DNA from: Bryobacterales bacterium
GTDB taxonomy: Bacteria > Acidobacteriota > Terriglobia > Bryobacterales > Bryobacteraceae
Reading direction: 5' to 3'
Assembly: GCA_003132865.1 (NCBI GenBank)
Contig: PKYZ01000252.1
Location: forward strand, 754-12,446
Length of the DNA: 11,693 bases
The notes under the pieces are model-generated. The model saw only the letters and a list, made by a program, of their open reading frames with translations, was not told the DNA's origin and did not search any database. Below, piece by piece: positions 1 to 7,506 of this stretch. How positions within the stretch are numbered: the stretch's first letter is position 1; each line of letters opens with the position of its first letter. The position numbers and the translations under genes were made by a program.

Positions 1-87
1 CGGACCACAGGCCGTCGCAACCGCGGTGGGTTCCTGTTGGGCAAATGCGGATAACGTCAAGATCATCAAAACAAGAACGGTTTTCAT
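1..87 (-). CDS. Secreted protein, 5' end only (partial)
   Basis: Reads leftward off the window edge, so only the first 29 residues are visible. The start ATG (87-85) follows a strong ribosome binding site, AGGAGGGAAGAT, just upstream on the minus strand. The N-terminus is a typical short Sec signal peptide: M-K at the start, then the hydrophobic stretch TVLVLMILTLSAFA, and a likely cleavage after AFA before QQEP. The visible mature part ends in TACGP. An early CGP after the signal peptide resembles small acidobacterial secreted proteins (some of the DUF2846 type) as I recall them, but this is too little sequence to name a family. The 5' end and export are well supported; function is unknown. 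Confidence 0.7.
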   Translation of the reverse strand, partial: MKTVLVLMILTLSAFAQQEPTAVATACGP

Positions 88-186
88 ATCTTCCCTCCTA
101 CTAACTTTGCTCGAACTCTAACTCCAACTCGAGCGCGTTTTGGTGGCGGTTGGGAACGTTCAGGCAGATGGTTCTAGACATGGGAA

Positions 187-891
187 TCAGTTCTCGGCGG
201 CATCCGTTCCATCTTCTTCCCACTCCGCGTCGCAGGAATGACATCTCCACGCCCGGCGGTGGAACGGAATTGGCACGCTGAGATAAGCGCTGACGAATGC
301 GGCGGGCAATACTTCTTGAAAGTTCACATCCAGCGACTCGCACCTTGGGCAATGTGGCTGCTGATATTCACCGACACCCGCGACATCGAATCCATCTGGA
401 ATAGGTTGATCCAGAATCTCGTTAGCAGCCTCGATATCCTTCGGATCCACCTGCAGTTTGATGCCTCCGATCAGATTTGACCAGAACCAATCTAGACGCA
501 CCATGTTGTCATCCACGAGAGAGGACTCGATCCCAGCCGATTCGAGACATCCTTTCGCCAGCAAAGCCTCGGGCATGTCTCTGAACTTGCGAAGCGTCAC
601 CAGTTCCCGCAGAGCGAGGTCAGCGTCGAGCCATGCCGGCAATTCCGCCGACGGGGTCTTGATCCGAGGCGTCGGGGGCGGAGGTTTGACCGGAATGGGA
701 GGCGGGACGAGCGCGCGTTCGAGTGGCGCGACACTGAGGCCCCTGCGGCTGAGTTCGGCTCGTAGCACTTCTCGTGCAGTATCGGTGAGTTCAGCCGCCT
801 GGCCGGCGACCTTTTCCAGCTCTCCGTCCATCTGTAGAGAGTAGAACTCCACCAGCCGCCGCCGTTCCTGCTCTGGATCAATCGTCGCCAT
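187..891 (-). CDS. DUF2007-like protein with C-terminal zinc ribbon
   Basis: A 234-residue protein of unknown function. Residues 1-60 are helical and charged. Residues 62-80 are a proline-rich linker (PPPIPVKPPPPTP). Residues 95-165 resemble the DUF2007 putative signal-transducing domain: a helix with CLESAGIESSLVDDNMVRLDW, then a beta-rich part ending in LQVDPKDIEAANEIL. This pattern, acting on level or location of an antigen-like surface, is typical of that family, whose role is not established. Residues 181-220 hold two CxxC pairs (C181/C184 in HCPRC and C217/C220 in RCHSC), a likely zinc ribbon, separated by a hydrophobic stretch too short and polar-flanked to be a clear membrane anchor. 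There is no signal peptide, so it is probably cytoplasmic. The start ATG has only a weak GGAG about 14 bases upstream. It is transcribed divergently from the dehydrogenase operon. Confidence 0.72.
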   Translation of the reverse strand: MATIDPEQERRRLVEFYSLQMDGELEKVAGQAAELTDTAREVLRAELSRRGLSVAPLERALVPPPIPVKPPPPTPRIKTPSAELPAWLDADLALRELVTLRKFRDMPEALLAKGCLESAGIESSLVDDNMVRLDWFWSNLIGGIKLQVDPKDIEAANEILDQPIPDGFDVAGVGEYQQPHCPRCESLDVNFQEVLPAAFVSAYLSVPIPFHRRAWRCHSCDAEWEEDGTDAAEN

Positions 892-975
892 GGCAGGGAA
901 TCATACTCCAGTTGACGGACCGGGAATTCCGTTGCTGCCCACGATTCCAGCAAATAGATCGGTCCACACTCGTTC

Positions 976-1581
976 GTGATGCTGATCACAGACTTCCTCG
1001 CCCCTGCATGTAACAAACGAAAAGTGGAAGCCAGCCTCAAATGGAACCGGCGTGCCTTCCTGCAGGCCGCTCTCGTCGCGGCGGCCGGAGCGGGCGTGGC
1101 TTGCACCACCAACGGAACTCCGTGGCGATTTCTGACTGTCGATGAAGCCCGGACTCTTGCCGCGATCAGCGACCAGATTATTCCACCCGACCAGGATCCA
1201 GGCGCGGCTTGGGCTGGCGTCGGCAATTACATCGACCGCCAGCTGTGCGGCCAGTTCCAGAGCCTGCAGCCAATGTATCGGCGTGGAATTGCCGGCATCG
1301 ACCAGAGCAGCCGCTTGCTCTATGGCAATGCATTCGCCCATCTCGTTGCCCCGCGGCAGATCGACGTGCTGCATCACCTGGAATCCGGCCAAGCTCCCGG
1401 CGCAATCTGGAAGCAGACCTCTTCATCTGAGTTTTTCGGTCTCGTAATCGATCACACCATGCAGGGCTACTACGGCGATCCCCGGCACGGAGGCAATCGC
1501 GAAGGCGTGAGTTGGAAGATGCTGGGCCTTCCATATCCTCCGATTCGCGGACGTTTGCGCTATGACCTCACCAAGCTGTAG
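976..1581 (+). CDS. Gluconate 2-dehydrogenase subunit 3-like protein with Tat signal
   Basis: A 201-residue small subunit of a membrane-associated GMC dehydrogenase. In this family the small subunit carries the twin-arginine signal and the flavoprotein is exported with it. The sequence shows a Tat motif NRRAFLQ at residues 24-30, followed by the alanine-rich hydrophobic core and a GVAC at 40-43 that is only a weak lipobox. The mature part contains FLTVDEARTLAAISDQIIP (52-70), the hallmark of the subunit 3 family, and a C-terminal GYYGDPRHGGN (164-174) followed by W180/LGLPYPP, also typical. The start is uncertain: ATG at 976 or 979 has no clear ribosome binding site, and a GTG at 1024 would place the Tat motif nearer the N-terminus as is usual. 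It ends 18 bases before the flavoprotein gene, so the two are very probably one operon. Confidence 0.88.
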   Translation: MMLITDFLAPACNKRKVEASLKWNRRAFLQAALVAAAGAGVACTTNGTPWRFLTVDEARTLAAISDQIIPPDQDPGAAWAGVGNYIDRQLCGQFQSLQPMYRRGIAGIDQSSRLLYGNAFAHLVAPRQIDVLHHLESGQAPGAIWKQTSSSEFFGLVIDHTMQGYYGDPRHGGNREGVSWKMLGLPYPPIRGRLRYDLTKL

Positions 1582-1599
1582 CGCGATGTAATCAACAGA

Positions 1600-3252
1600 A
1601 TGTCTCTCAAGCACGTAAACGCGATTGTGATCGGTGGCGGCGCCGGAGGCGGCATCGTCGCCAAAGAGCTTGCCGAAGCCGGCCTCAGCGTAGTCCTGTT
1701 GGAACGCGGCAAATGGTACACGTCCTACGACGATCGCAAAGACGACCTGCGCAACCAGCGCACCTGCGTCCTGGGAAATTCCTTCGGTCCCGACGAGCAA
1801 CGCAACCCGCGCGTTTCCGTCGACGCCAAAGGCGCGGGACACATCGTCCGCTCGAACCAAGGCGCCTACAGCAACAATGCCGCTTGTGTCGGCGGTGGTA
1901 CGCTCAGCTACGGGGCAATGGCATGGCGCTTTCTGGAAAAAGATTTCCGCCTGCGTTCGACCTATGGAACGGTGGCCGGCAGCACGCTCGAGGATTGGCC
2001 CATCAGCTACGCGGATCTCGAGCCCTACTACGAAAAAGCGGAGTGGGAAATCGGAGTCTCGGGCGACGACTCGAACAACATCTTTCGCGCCCCGCGCCGC
2101 CGTCCCCTGCCCATGCCTCCGCTGCCGCCGAACCGCGAACATCAGATTCTGAAGCCTGCCGCCGAGCGCCTCGGCCTGCATCCGTTTGACCTCCCCATGC
2201 TGCGAAACTCCGTTCCCTACAACGGACGCGGGGCCTGCATGCGCTGCCGCTGGTGCGTGGGCTTCGCCTGCGAAGTGAACGCCAAGTGCGGCACGCAGAA
2301 TACCGTGATCCCCAAGGCGCTGGCCACCGGCAATTGCGAGCTGCGCACCGAGTGCATGGCGCGCCAAATCCTGACGGACGAGCGCGGGCGCGCGACCGGC
2401 GTTGAATACTTCGACGCGCACGACAGGGTGCGGCAACAGGATGCCGACCTGGTGGTGGTTTCGAGCGCGGCCGTGGAATCGGCGCGGCTGCTGCTCAATT
2501 CCAAAAGCGCGCTGTTCCCCAACGGCCTGGGCAATCGCTATGACTGGGTCGGCCGCAATTTCCAGGGCCATAGCTACACGGGCGCGTTCGGCATCATGCC
2601 CGAGGACATCTACGACGATCTGGGGCCGGGCGCTTCCATCGCGGTGTGCGATTACAACCACGGGAACGCAGGGCTGGCGGGCGGCGCCATGCTGGCCAAC
2701 GAGTTCATCCGGCTGCCATACCAATTCGTGGGGATGCTGCCGCCGGACGTGCCGACGTGGGGCCAGGCGCACAAGGATTTCATGCGCAACTTCTACCGGC
2801 GCGCCATCGCCGTGCAGGGTCCCACACAGGAGATGCCCATGTTCAACGCGCGCGTGGAAGTGGACCCGGCCGTGCGCGACTATTGGGGCATTCCGGTGGC
2901 GCGCCTTTCGGGCGACAAGCATCCGCACACAATCGAGATCGGGGCCTTCGCCGCCGCCAAGGCTGAAGAGTGGCTGCGGGAAGCCGGCGCGGTGCGGACT
3001 TGGAAGAAGCTGGCGGGGCCGGGATTAACGGGCGGCCAACATCAGGCCGGCACGTGCCGCATGGGCAACGATCCCAAGACGTCGGTGGTGAACAGATATT
3101 GCCAGGAGCACGAGATCGACAACCTATTCGTGATCGATGGCAGCGTGCACGTGACCAACGGCGGATTCAATCCGGTGTTGACGATTATGGCCAATGCCTA
3201 TCGCGCGTCGGACTACTTGGTCAAAGGCTGGAAAGGCACGCGGTACCGGTGA
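1600..3252 (+). CDS. GMC-family FAD-dependent dehydrogenase, catalytic subunit
   Basis: A 550-residue flavoprotein of the glucose-methanol-choline family, closest in layout to the large subunits of gluconate, fructose and glucose dehydrogenases that oxidise a sugar or sugar acid and pass electrons to a cytochrome. The FAD-binding Rossmann motif is GGGAGGG at residues 12-18 with the acidic end of the second strand at E36. The flavin loop is GGGTLSYGAMAWR (98-110). The catalytic C-terminal part holds H481 in HQAGTCRMG and N524 in NPVLTI. A cysteine cluster at 213-230 (C213, C216, C219, C224, C230) matches the iron-sulfur or electron-relay segment of this subgroup. It has no signal peptide, which fits export as a passenger of the Tat-tagged small subunit upstream. 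The stop overlaps the start of the cytochrome gene by one base (TGATG). The substrate cannot be read from sequence. Confidence 0.92.
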   Translation: MSLKHVNAIVIGGGAGGGIVAKELAEAGLSVVLLERGKWYTSYDDRKDDLRNQRTCVLGNSFGPDEQRNPRVSVDAKGAGHIVRSNQGAYSNNAACVGGGTLSYGAMAWRFLEKDFRLRSTYGTVAGSTLEDWPISYADLEPYYEKAEWEIGVSGDDSNNIFRAPRRRPLPMPPLPPNREHQILKPAAERLGLHPFDLPMLRNSVPYNGRGACMRCRWCVGFACEVNAKCGTQNTVIPKALATGNCELRTECMARQILTDERGRATGVEYFDAHDRVRQQDADLVVVSSAAVESARLLLNSKSALFPNGLGNRYDWVGRNFQGHSYTGAFGIMPEDIYDDLGPGASIAVCDYNHGNAGLAGGAMLANEFIRLPYQFVGMLPPDVPTWGQAHKDFMRNFYRRAIAVQGPTQEMPMFNARVEVDPAVRDYWGIPVARLSGDKHPHTIEIGAFAAAKAEEWLREAGAVRTWKKLAGPGLTGGQHQAGTCRMGNDPKTSVVNRYCQEHEIDNLFVIDGSVHVTNGGFNPVLTIMANAYRASDYLVKGWKGTRYR

Positions 3253-4313
3253 TGCGCAAGCGCCTGTGGTGGGCCGCGGCTGCCTTGCCCTGCCTGCTGC
3301 TGATGCTGCCGGCATCCAGCATATATTACAAATCGACGGCGGGCGAGGGCTGCGCGCGATGCCACGAGATCCGCGCGAACTGGGACACTTGGCGCGAGTC
3401 TACGCACCGCGGCGTGGCGTGCGCGGCCTGCCACGGCGACTCCCTGACCGGCGGTCTCGAGTTCCACCTTGGCAATTTCCGCCGGCTCATCAAGCACGTG
3501 AGCGGCGATGTGCCCGAGCAGATCCGTATCAAGGGTCTGGACACCTTCGCCGTGATGGAGCGGTGCAAGAGCTGCCATCGCCAGGAATTCGCGGACTGGC
3601 AGGCGGGTCCCCACGGCGCCACGTTCGCCAAATTCTTCCTGGATCAAAAACAGAATCGCCAGCGGCTACTGATGGACGATTGCCTGCGCTGTCACGGTAT
3701 GCAGTATGAAGGCGGCATACGCGACCTGGTCACGCCTATCGACACGCAGGGGCCGTGGAAGTTGACGGATGCGCGCTGGACGAATCTGGCGGCGATTCCG
3801 TGCCTGGCATGTCACCAGATGCACCGGCACGGGGAACCACTGCACCAGCAACCGGAGCGGATGGCGCGCTCGTCGGCGCGTGAACCGATCTATCGGCCGT
3901 CGCTGGCGCTGTTCGACCGGCGCGAGATGGAGCACGTGGCCAACGCCAACCTGGCTCTTCCGCAGATTCTGGACGGCGCGCGGCCCGTGCGCATGAGCCC
4001 GGACCAGCGCCAGGGGCTATGCTACCAATGCCACGCGCCGCTGGCCACGCGGCAGGCCGGATCGGGCGACGACCGGACCGGCAACGGAATCCACGAAGGC
4101 ATCGGTTGCCTGGCGTGCCATCAGAAGCACGGGCAGCAGACGCGCGCCTCGTGCGCGAATTGCCATCCACGCTTGTCCAACTGCGGGCTGGACGTGGAGA
4201 AGATGGATACCACGTTTCTGTCGCCCAAAAGCGCGCACAATATCCACTCCGCGAAGTGCGTGGATTGCCATATGAAAGGCGTGCCCAAGAAGCGGGTCGC
4301 GGCGCGGATGTGA
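3252..4313 (+). CDS. Nine-heme c-type cytochrome
   Basis: A 353-residue multiheme cytochrome. The start is taken as the ATG that overlaps the flavoprotein stop (TGATG); a longer frame reading back into that gene is a shadow. The N-terminus MRKRLWW plus a hydrophobic stretch to about residue 22 is a signal peptide or anchor. Nine CxxCH haem c motifs begin at C34, C57, C105, C144, C184, C257, C286, C301 and C336. Extra histidines (H52, H72, H121, H191, H193, H281, H332) are candidate distal ligands. The first half resembles NapC/NirT and cytochrome c554/c552-like proteins. It should sit in the periplasm and accept electrons from the upstream dehydrogenase. Classical gluconate and fructose dehydrogenases use a three-haem cytochrome, so nine is different. 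A nitrite or hydroxylamine reductase role is less likely given the operon and the absence of a CxxCK haem. Confidence 0.9.
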   Translation: MRKRLWWAAAALPCLLLMLPASSIYYKSTAGEGCARCHEIRANWDTWRESTHRGVACAACHGDSLTGGLEFHLGNFRRLIKHVSGDVPEQIRIKGLDTFAVMERCKSCHRQEFADWQAGPHGATFAKFFLDQKQNRQRLLMDDCLRCHGMQYEGGIRDLVTPIDTQGPWKLTDARWTNLAAIPCLACHQMHRHGEPLHQQPERMARSSAREPIYRPSLALFDRREMEHVANANLALPQILDGARPVRMSPDQRQGLCYQCHAPLATRQAGSGDDRTGNGIHEGIGCLACHQKHGQQTRASCANCHPRLSNCGLDVEKMDTTFLSPKSAHNIHSAKCVDCHMKGVPKKRVAARM

Positions 4314-4326
4314 CATAATCGTGCAC

Positions 4327-4848
4327 ATGAGCGCCGTATCCAATTTGGTTTCCATTCAGGAATACCTGCACACCGTCTATCGTCCGGACAGCGATTACGT
4401 GGACGGCGTGCTGGTGGAGAGAAACGTGGGCGAGACAACTCACCAGATGGCCCAGCAAGATCTCGTGGTTTTTCTGCGAGAAAGACGCACGCTCTGGGGT
4501 ATTTTCGTTGTCCAGGAGCTACGGGTGCAGGTTTCTCCGACTCGATATCGGGTGCCGGATGTCCTGGTGGTCCTCGGCGGGAGACCCGACGAGCAGATCC
4601 TTACCAAACCGCCGTTCCTCTGCGTCGAAATTCTGTCGCCGGAAGATCGGATCGGCCGGATGCAGGAACGAATTGACGACTACCTGCGATTCGGCGTGCG
4701 CTACGTATGGGTCATCGACCCGTACCGGCAGAAGGCTTGGATTCACACCGCCGATGAAATCCGCGAGGTTCGGGACGGCTTGTTGCGCACGGCGGATCCG
4801 GAGTTGATCGTTCCGCTGGCGGAAGTGCTGGATTCTGCTTCAGGCTAA
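4327..4848 (+). CDS. Uma2-family (DUF820) putative restriction-like endonuclease
   Basis: A 173-residue protein of the Uma2/DUF820 family, which has a PD-(D/E)XK nuclease fold. Its biological role is not established, and members occur in many copies in cyanobacteria and acidobacteria. Seen here are the N-terminal SIQEYLHTVYRPDSDYVDG, the PDV motif (D78), VEILSPEDR (E101), and the ending helix and strand DDYLRFGVRYVWVIDP (118-132). The usual lysine after the SP motif appears as R115. The ATG at 4327 gives the usual family start MSAVSNLV; a GTG at 4321 would add two residues. There is no strong ribosome binding site. The gene begins 13 bases after the cytochrome gene but is probably unrelated in function. 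Its stop overlaps the stop of the convergent nuclease gene. Confidence 0.88.
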   Translation: MSAVSNLVSIQEYLHTVYRPDSDYVDGVLVERNVGETTHQMAQQDLVVFLRERRTLWGIFVVQELRVQVSPTRYRVPDVLVVLGGRPDEQILTKPPFLCVEILSPEDRIGRMQERIDDYLRFGVRYVWVIDPYRQKAWIHTADEIREVRDGLLRTADPELIVPLAEVLDSASG

Positions 4849-5762
4849 TCGGAATAAATCGCGTTGAGCATGGCGGCCAGCCTGACTCCGCCTTTGTACA
4901 ACTGCATCCGAACCACGTTCAGCGAACCTGCGCCGTACGAGCGCGGCCCATCCACCTTCACGTTGCGCAGGCTTTCTGGCGCTTCGGTGGCGCAGTTGCG
5001 CGGCTGCACTTCGATGAACTTCGGAATTACCGGGAGGCGCGGGCGGGCCTTGCCGTACACCCGCGATTTGGCCAGACCGAAGGATTCGGCAGCGATCTGG
5101 TCGATGCTGCCGTAGTCCTGCCAGCGCCGCATCTTCCCGCGGAAACGGGATTCCATGCCCGCAATCATGCCGGGGCCATCGTGCGCCATCAAGTTGCGCA
5201 CCAGCGTAATGTCCCAAACCGCGTGCAGGTTGACCATGGGCTCGAAGCCAACCACGTTCACGCAGTTGCCGCCGGCATCGGCATCGCTCACACAGTGCAG
5301 CGGCTGATGAATGTCGCCGGCGAAGTGCATCAGGAAGGCCAGTTCCTTCGATTCGGGCCATGCACCGTCGGCGCGATGCTGTTTCAGGTTGACCAGGTAT
5401 TGGCTCATCTTGGCGACGATGCAATTCCCTTGCGGACAGCGGGCCGCGATTTGGGAAGGGCCTTCGAACAAGCCGATATCGATGTAGTGCCAGGGTGCAG
5501 TCGCGCCCTTGCCGCCCTGCATATGATCGGGCCAGATAGCGGCGCGCGCCATCGCTTCGGCGAGCGTATCGGCCGTGCCCGGTGGCGCAGCGCCCGTTGC
5601 AGCAAAGGTAGCGTCCTGTTTCAAGAGGCTCGCCACGGCATGGCGGGAGCGTTCCGTCAGATGCGCGGCGGCGATGCGCGCCACGGTCTGGTGCCCCTCG
5701 TCGCCCCAACACCACGCCTGGCCTGGGGCAAGTAACAACAGGGTGCCAATCGTTCTGCGCAT
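4845..5762 (-). CDS. Secreted S1/P1 zinc-dependent nuclease
   Basis: A 305-residue exported nuclease of the S1/P1 family, which uses three zinc ions to cleave single-stranded nucleic acids and 3'-nucleotides. The signal peptide covers about residues 1-18, so the mature chain starts at W19, as required because the N-terminal tryptophan is a zinc ligand. The full ligand set is visible: W19, H24, D79 (AIWPD), H92 (WHYID), H146, D150 and H156 (HFAGDIHQPLH), and H180 and D184 (NLHAVWD). Spacing of the last five matches P1 nuclease exactly. The length suits the family. It probably scavenges phosphate or nucleosides in the periplasm or outside the cell. The ATG has no Shine-Dalgarno sequence; a TATACT box 11 bases upstream suggests a leaderless or near-leaderless transcript. 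It is divergent from the inositol oxygenase gene. Confidence 0.92.
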   Translation of the reverse strand: MRRTIGTLLLLAPGQAWCWGDEGHQTVARIAAAHLTERSRHAVASLLKQDATFAATGAAPPGTADTLAEAMARAAIWPDHMQGGKGATAPWHYIDIGLFEGPSQIAARCPQGNCIVAKMSQYLVNLKQHRADGAWPESKELAFLMHFAGDIHQPLHCVSDADAGGNCVNVVGFEPMVNLHAVWDITLVRNLMAHDGPGMIAGMESRFRGKMRRWQDYGSIDQIAAESFGLAKSRVYGKARPRLPVIPKFIEVQPRNCATEAPESLRNVKVDGPRSYGAGSLNVVRMQLYKGGVRLAAMLNAIYSD

Positions 5763-5774
5763 CGATACAGCCAG

Positions 5775-5780
5775 TATAAT
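5775..5780 (+). promoter_or_regulatory. Putative -10 box upstream of inositol oxygenase
   Basis: A perfect TATAAT lies in the 38-base gap between the divergent nuclease and inositol oxygenase genes. Transcription would begin near 5787, leaving a leader of roughly 14 bases that contains the ribosome binding site. The matching -35 is weak (TTCTGC at 5753-5758, spacer 16). The overlapping bases 5773-5778 read TATACT on the opposite strand, so one AT-rich core may serve both directions. Confidence 0.4.
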
Positions 5781-5787
5781 GGCTACC

Positions 5788-5794
5788 AGGAGGG
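5788..5794 (+). promoter_or_regulatory. Strong ribosome binding site of inositol oxygenase
   Basis: AGGAGGG, six bases before the ATG at 5801. It is the strongest Shine-Dalgarno sequence among the metabolic genes here and fixes the start of the inositol oxygenase gene. Confidence 0.8.
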
Positions 5795-5800
5795 CACAAC

Positions 5801-6640
5801 ATGCAAGGTCCGCTGGAGAGCCTAGAGCAGTGGGACGATTTCGTCAAAGACCGCTACGATCCGAATCGCACGCAGGATGGATTCCGCCAATTCACCCCGG
5901 AAGCGCCGCCGGTGGTGCGCGAGTTCTATCGCCTGAACCACACGCATCAGACGCGCGCGTTCGTCGAGCAAAAGAAGCGGCAGTACCTGGCGCTCGACCA
6001 TCGGCGCATGGGCATTTGGGATGCGCTCGAATACCTGAATACCCTGGTGGACGATAGCGACCCGGATACGGATCTCTCGCAGATCCAGCACTGCCTGCAA
6101 ACCGCCGAAGCCATCCGCGCCGATGGGCATCCGCGATGGTTTATCCTGGCCGGACTGATCCACGATCTGGGGAAGATCCTTTGCCTCTATGGCGAGCCGC
6201 AGTGGGCGGTGGTGGGCGACACCTTTCCGGTGGGCTGCGCGTGGTCGGACAAGATCGTCTATCCGGAATTGTTCGCCGCCAACCCCGACTCCGCCGTGCC
6301 CGCCTACCAGACACGTACCGGCATCTACGAAGAGGGCTGCGGCCTCGACAAAGTCGATCTTTCCTGGGGACATGACGAGTACCTGTATCACGTAGTGAAG
6401 GATTACTTGCCGCAGGAAGCGCTCTACATGATCCGGTATCACTCGTGCTATCCGTGCCACCGGGAGCGAGCCTATGAATACCTGATGAGCGATCGCGACC
6501 GGCGGATGTTCCAGTGGGTGCGCGCGTTTAACCCCTACGATCTGTACTCCAAGAGCGCGGAGCGCCCCGATGCGAAAGCGCTCAGGCCGTATTACGACGG
6601 CTTGATCGCGGAGTATTTTCCGGCGCAAGTGAATTGGTGA
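5801..6640 (+). CDS. myo-Inositol oxygenase (MIOX)
   Basis: A 279-residue di-iron oxygenase that cleaves the ring of myo-inositol with O2 to give D-glucuronate. The six iron ligands of the mammalian enzyme are all present: H97 (IQHCLQTAE), H121 and D122 (LIHDLGK), H191 ([10 protein letters not shown]), H214 (RYHSCYPCH) and D247 (NPYDLYSK). K125 matches the substrate-binding lysine. PVGC at 143-146 and [12 protein letters not shown] (183-194) are strongly conserved family segments. Length matches eukaryotic MIOX, so the gene is complete. The start is set by the strong AGGAGG upstream. It is cytoplasmic with no signal peptide. In bacteria this enzyme is patchily distributed and offers an oxygenase route to glucuronate in place of the usual inositol dehydrogenase path. 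The next gene starts four bases after its stop, so they are probably co-transcribed. Confidence 0.94.
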   Translation: MQGPLESLEQWDDFVKDRYDPNRTQDGFRQFTPEAPPVVREFYRLNHTHQTRAFVEQKKRQYLALDHRRMGIWDALEYLNTLVDDSDPDTDLSQIQHCLQTAEAIRADGHPRWFILAGLIHDLGKILCLYGEPQWAVVGDTFPVGCAWSDKIVYPELFAANPDSAVPAYQTRTGIYEEGCGLDKVDLSWGHDEYLYHVVKDYLPQEALYMIRYHSCYPCHRERAYEYLMSDRDRRMFQWVRAFNPYDLYSKSAERPDAKALRPYYDGLIAEYFPAQVNW

Positions 6641-6644
6641 GACA

Positions 6645-7505
6645 TTGCAGATCGGCCAACGCGTGGCGCTTGCCGGGATGGTCGTCAGCGGCGCCCTGGC
6701 GGTGATTAAGATTACGGCGGGCCTGATGGGACATTCCACCGCGGTCGTCGCGGATGGCCTGGAGTCCGCGGGGGACGTGTTTGCGTCGGGCATCGTGCTG
6801 CTGGGGTTGACGCTGGCCGCCAAGCCTGCCGATTGGAATCACCCGTATGGGCACGGCCGCATCGAAACGGTGACGGGCCTGTTTGTCGGCTTCATGTTGG
6901 CTATGGCCGGTCTGGCAATTTCGACGAATGCCCTGCACACGATCGGCGCCGCCGCGCCGCCGCCCGCGCCGTTCGTGGTTTGGCCGCTCATCGGCTCGGC
7001 CGTGGCGAAGAGCCTGCTCTCCGGCGTCAAATTCCACTACGGGAAGAAGATTCGCAGCGCGGCGCTGGTGGCGGACGCCTGGAACGACTCCGTGGATATC
7101 CTCTCGGCCCTGGCGGCCCTGGTGGCCGTGTCGTTCACCATCGTGGCGCCGCATCGATTCTTGTCGGCGGACCATTGGGGCGCCTTCGCCGTGGGACTGA
7201 TCGTGGTCTTCACCGGAATTCGAGTGACGCGCGATACGACCCTGCAACTCATGGACACCATGCCGGACCGGGAAAGCATGGCGCACGTACGCAGCACGGC
7301 CCTGACGGTGCCCGGGGTGCGCGGCGTGGAGAAGTGCTACGCGCGCAAGACCGGTCTGCAATACCATGTCGACCTGCACCTGGAAGTGGATCCCGAGATC
7401 ACCGTGCGGCAATCGCACGAGATCGCCACGCAGGTGCGGATTGTTATCAAAGAGACGCTGCCGTGGGTGGCGGATGTGTTGGTGCACGTGGAGCCTGCGC
7501 CGTAG
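6645..7505 (+). CDS. Cation diffusion facilitator family metal transporter
   Basis: A 286-residue inner-membrane metal/proton antiporter of the CDF family. The start is a TTG at 6645 with GGTGAG just upstream; the next in-frame ATG (6678) would cut into the first membrane helix. About six membrane helices lie at roughly 8-28, 34-56, 76-98, 110-128, 143-167 and 176-195, followed by a cytoplasmic ferredoxin-like domain (about 205-286) with LQYHVDLHLEVDP and VLVHVEP. The conserved HPYGHGRIE loop is at 66-74. The transport-site motifs are odd: ESAGD (E40, D44) in helix 2 and NDSVD (N147, D151) in helix 5, where zinc transporters have HxxxD or DxxxD. This suggests a metal other than zinc, perhaps manganese or iron, but that is inference. 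It follows inositol oxygenase by four bases. Confidence 0.9.
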   Translation: MQIGQRVALAGMVVSGALAVIKITAGLMGHSTAVVADGLESAGDVFASGIVLLGLTLAAKPADWNHPYGHGRIETVTGLFVGFMLAMAGLAISTNALHTIGAAAPPPAPFVVWPLIGSAVAKSLLSGVKFHYGKKIRSAALVADAWNDSVDILSALAALVAVSFTIVAPHRFLSADHWGAFAVGLIVVFTGIRVTRDTTLQLMDTMPDRESMAHVRSTALTVPGVRGVEKCYARKTGLQYHVDLHLEVDPEITVRQSHEIATQVRIVIKETLPWVADVLVHVEPAP

Positions 7506-7506
7506 G

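Noticed and set aside
1423..2928. A 501-codon open frame on the minus strand opposite the GMC gene
   Set aside because: It is a GC-driven mirror frame with low-complexity V/A/H/R content. The plus strand carries clear FAD and catalytic motifs.
2970..3251. Upstream extension of the cytochrome frame by 94 codons
   Set aside because: It lies wholly inside the GMC gene and reads as R/G-rich nonsense. The ATG at 3252 is followed directly by a signal sequence.
4840..5847. A 335-codon minus-strand frame overlapping the S1/P1 nuclease
   Set aside because: It is rich in R/C/P shadow sequence with no motif. The neighbouring frame has the complete zinc ligand set.
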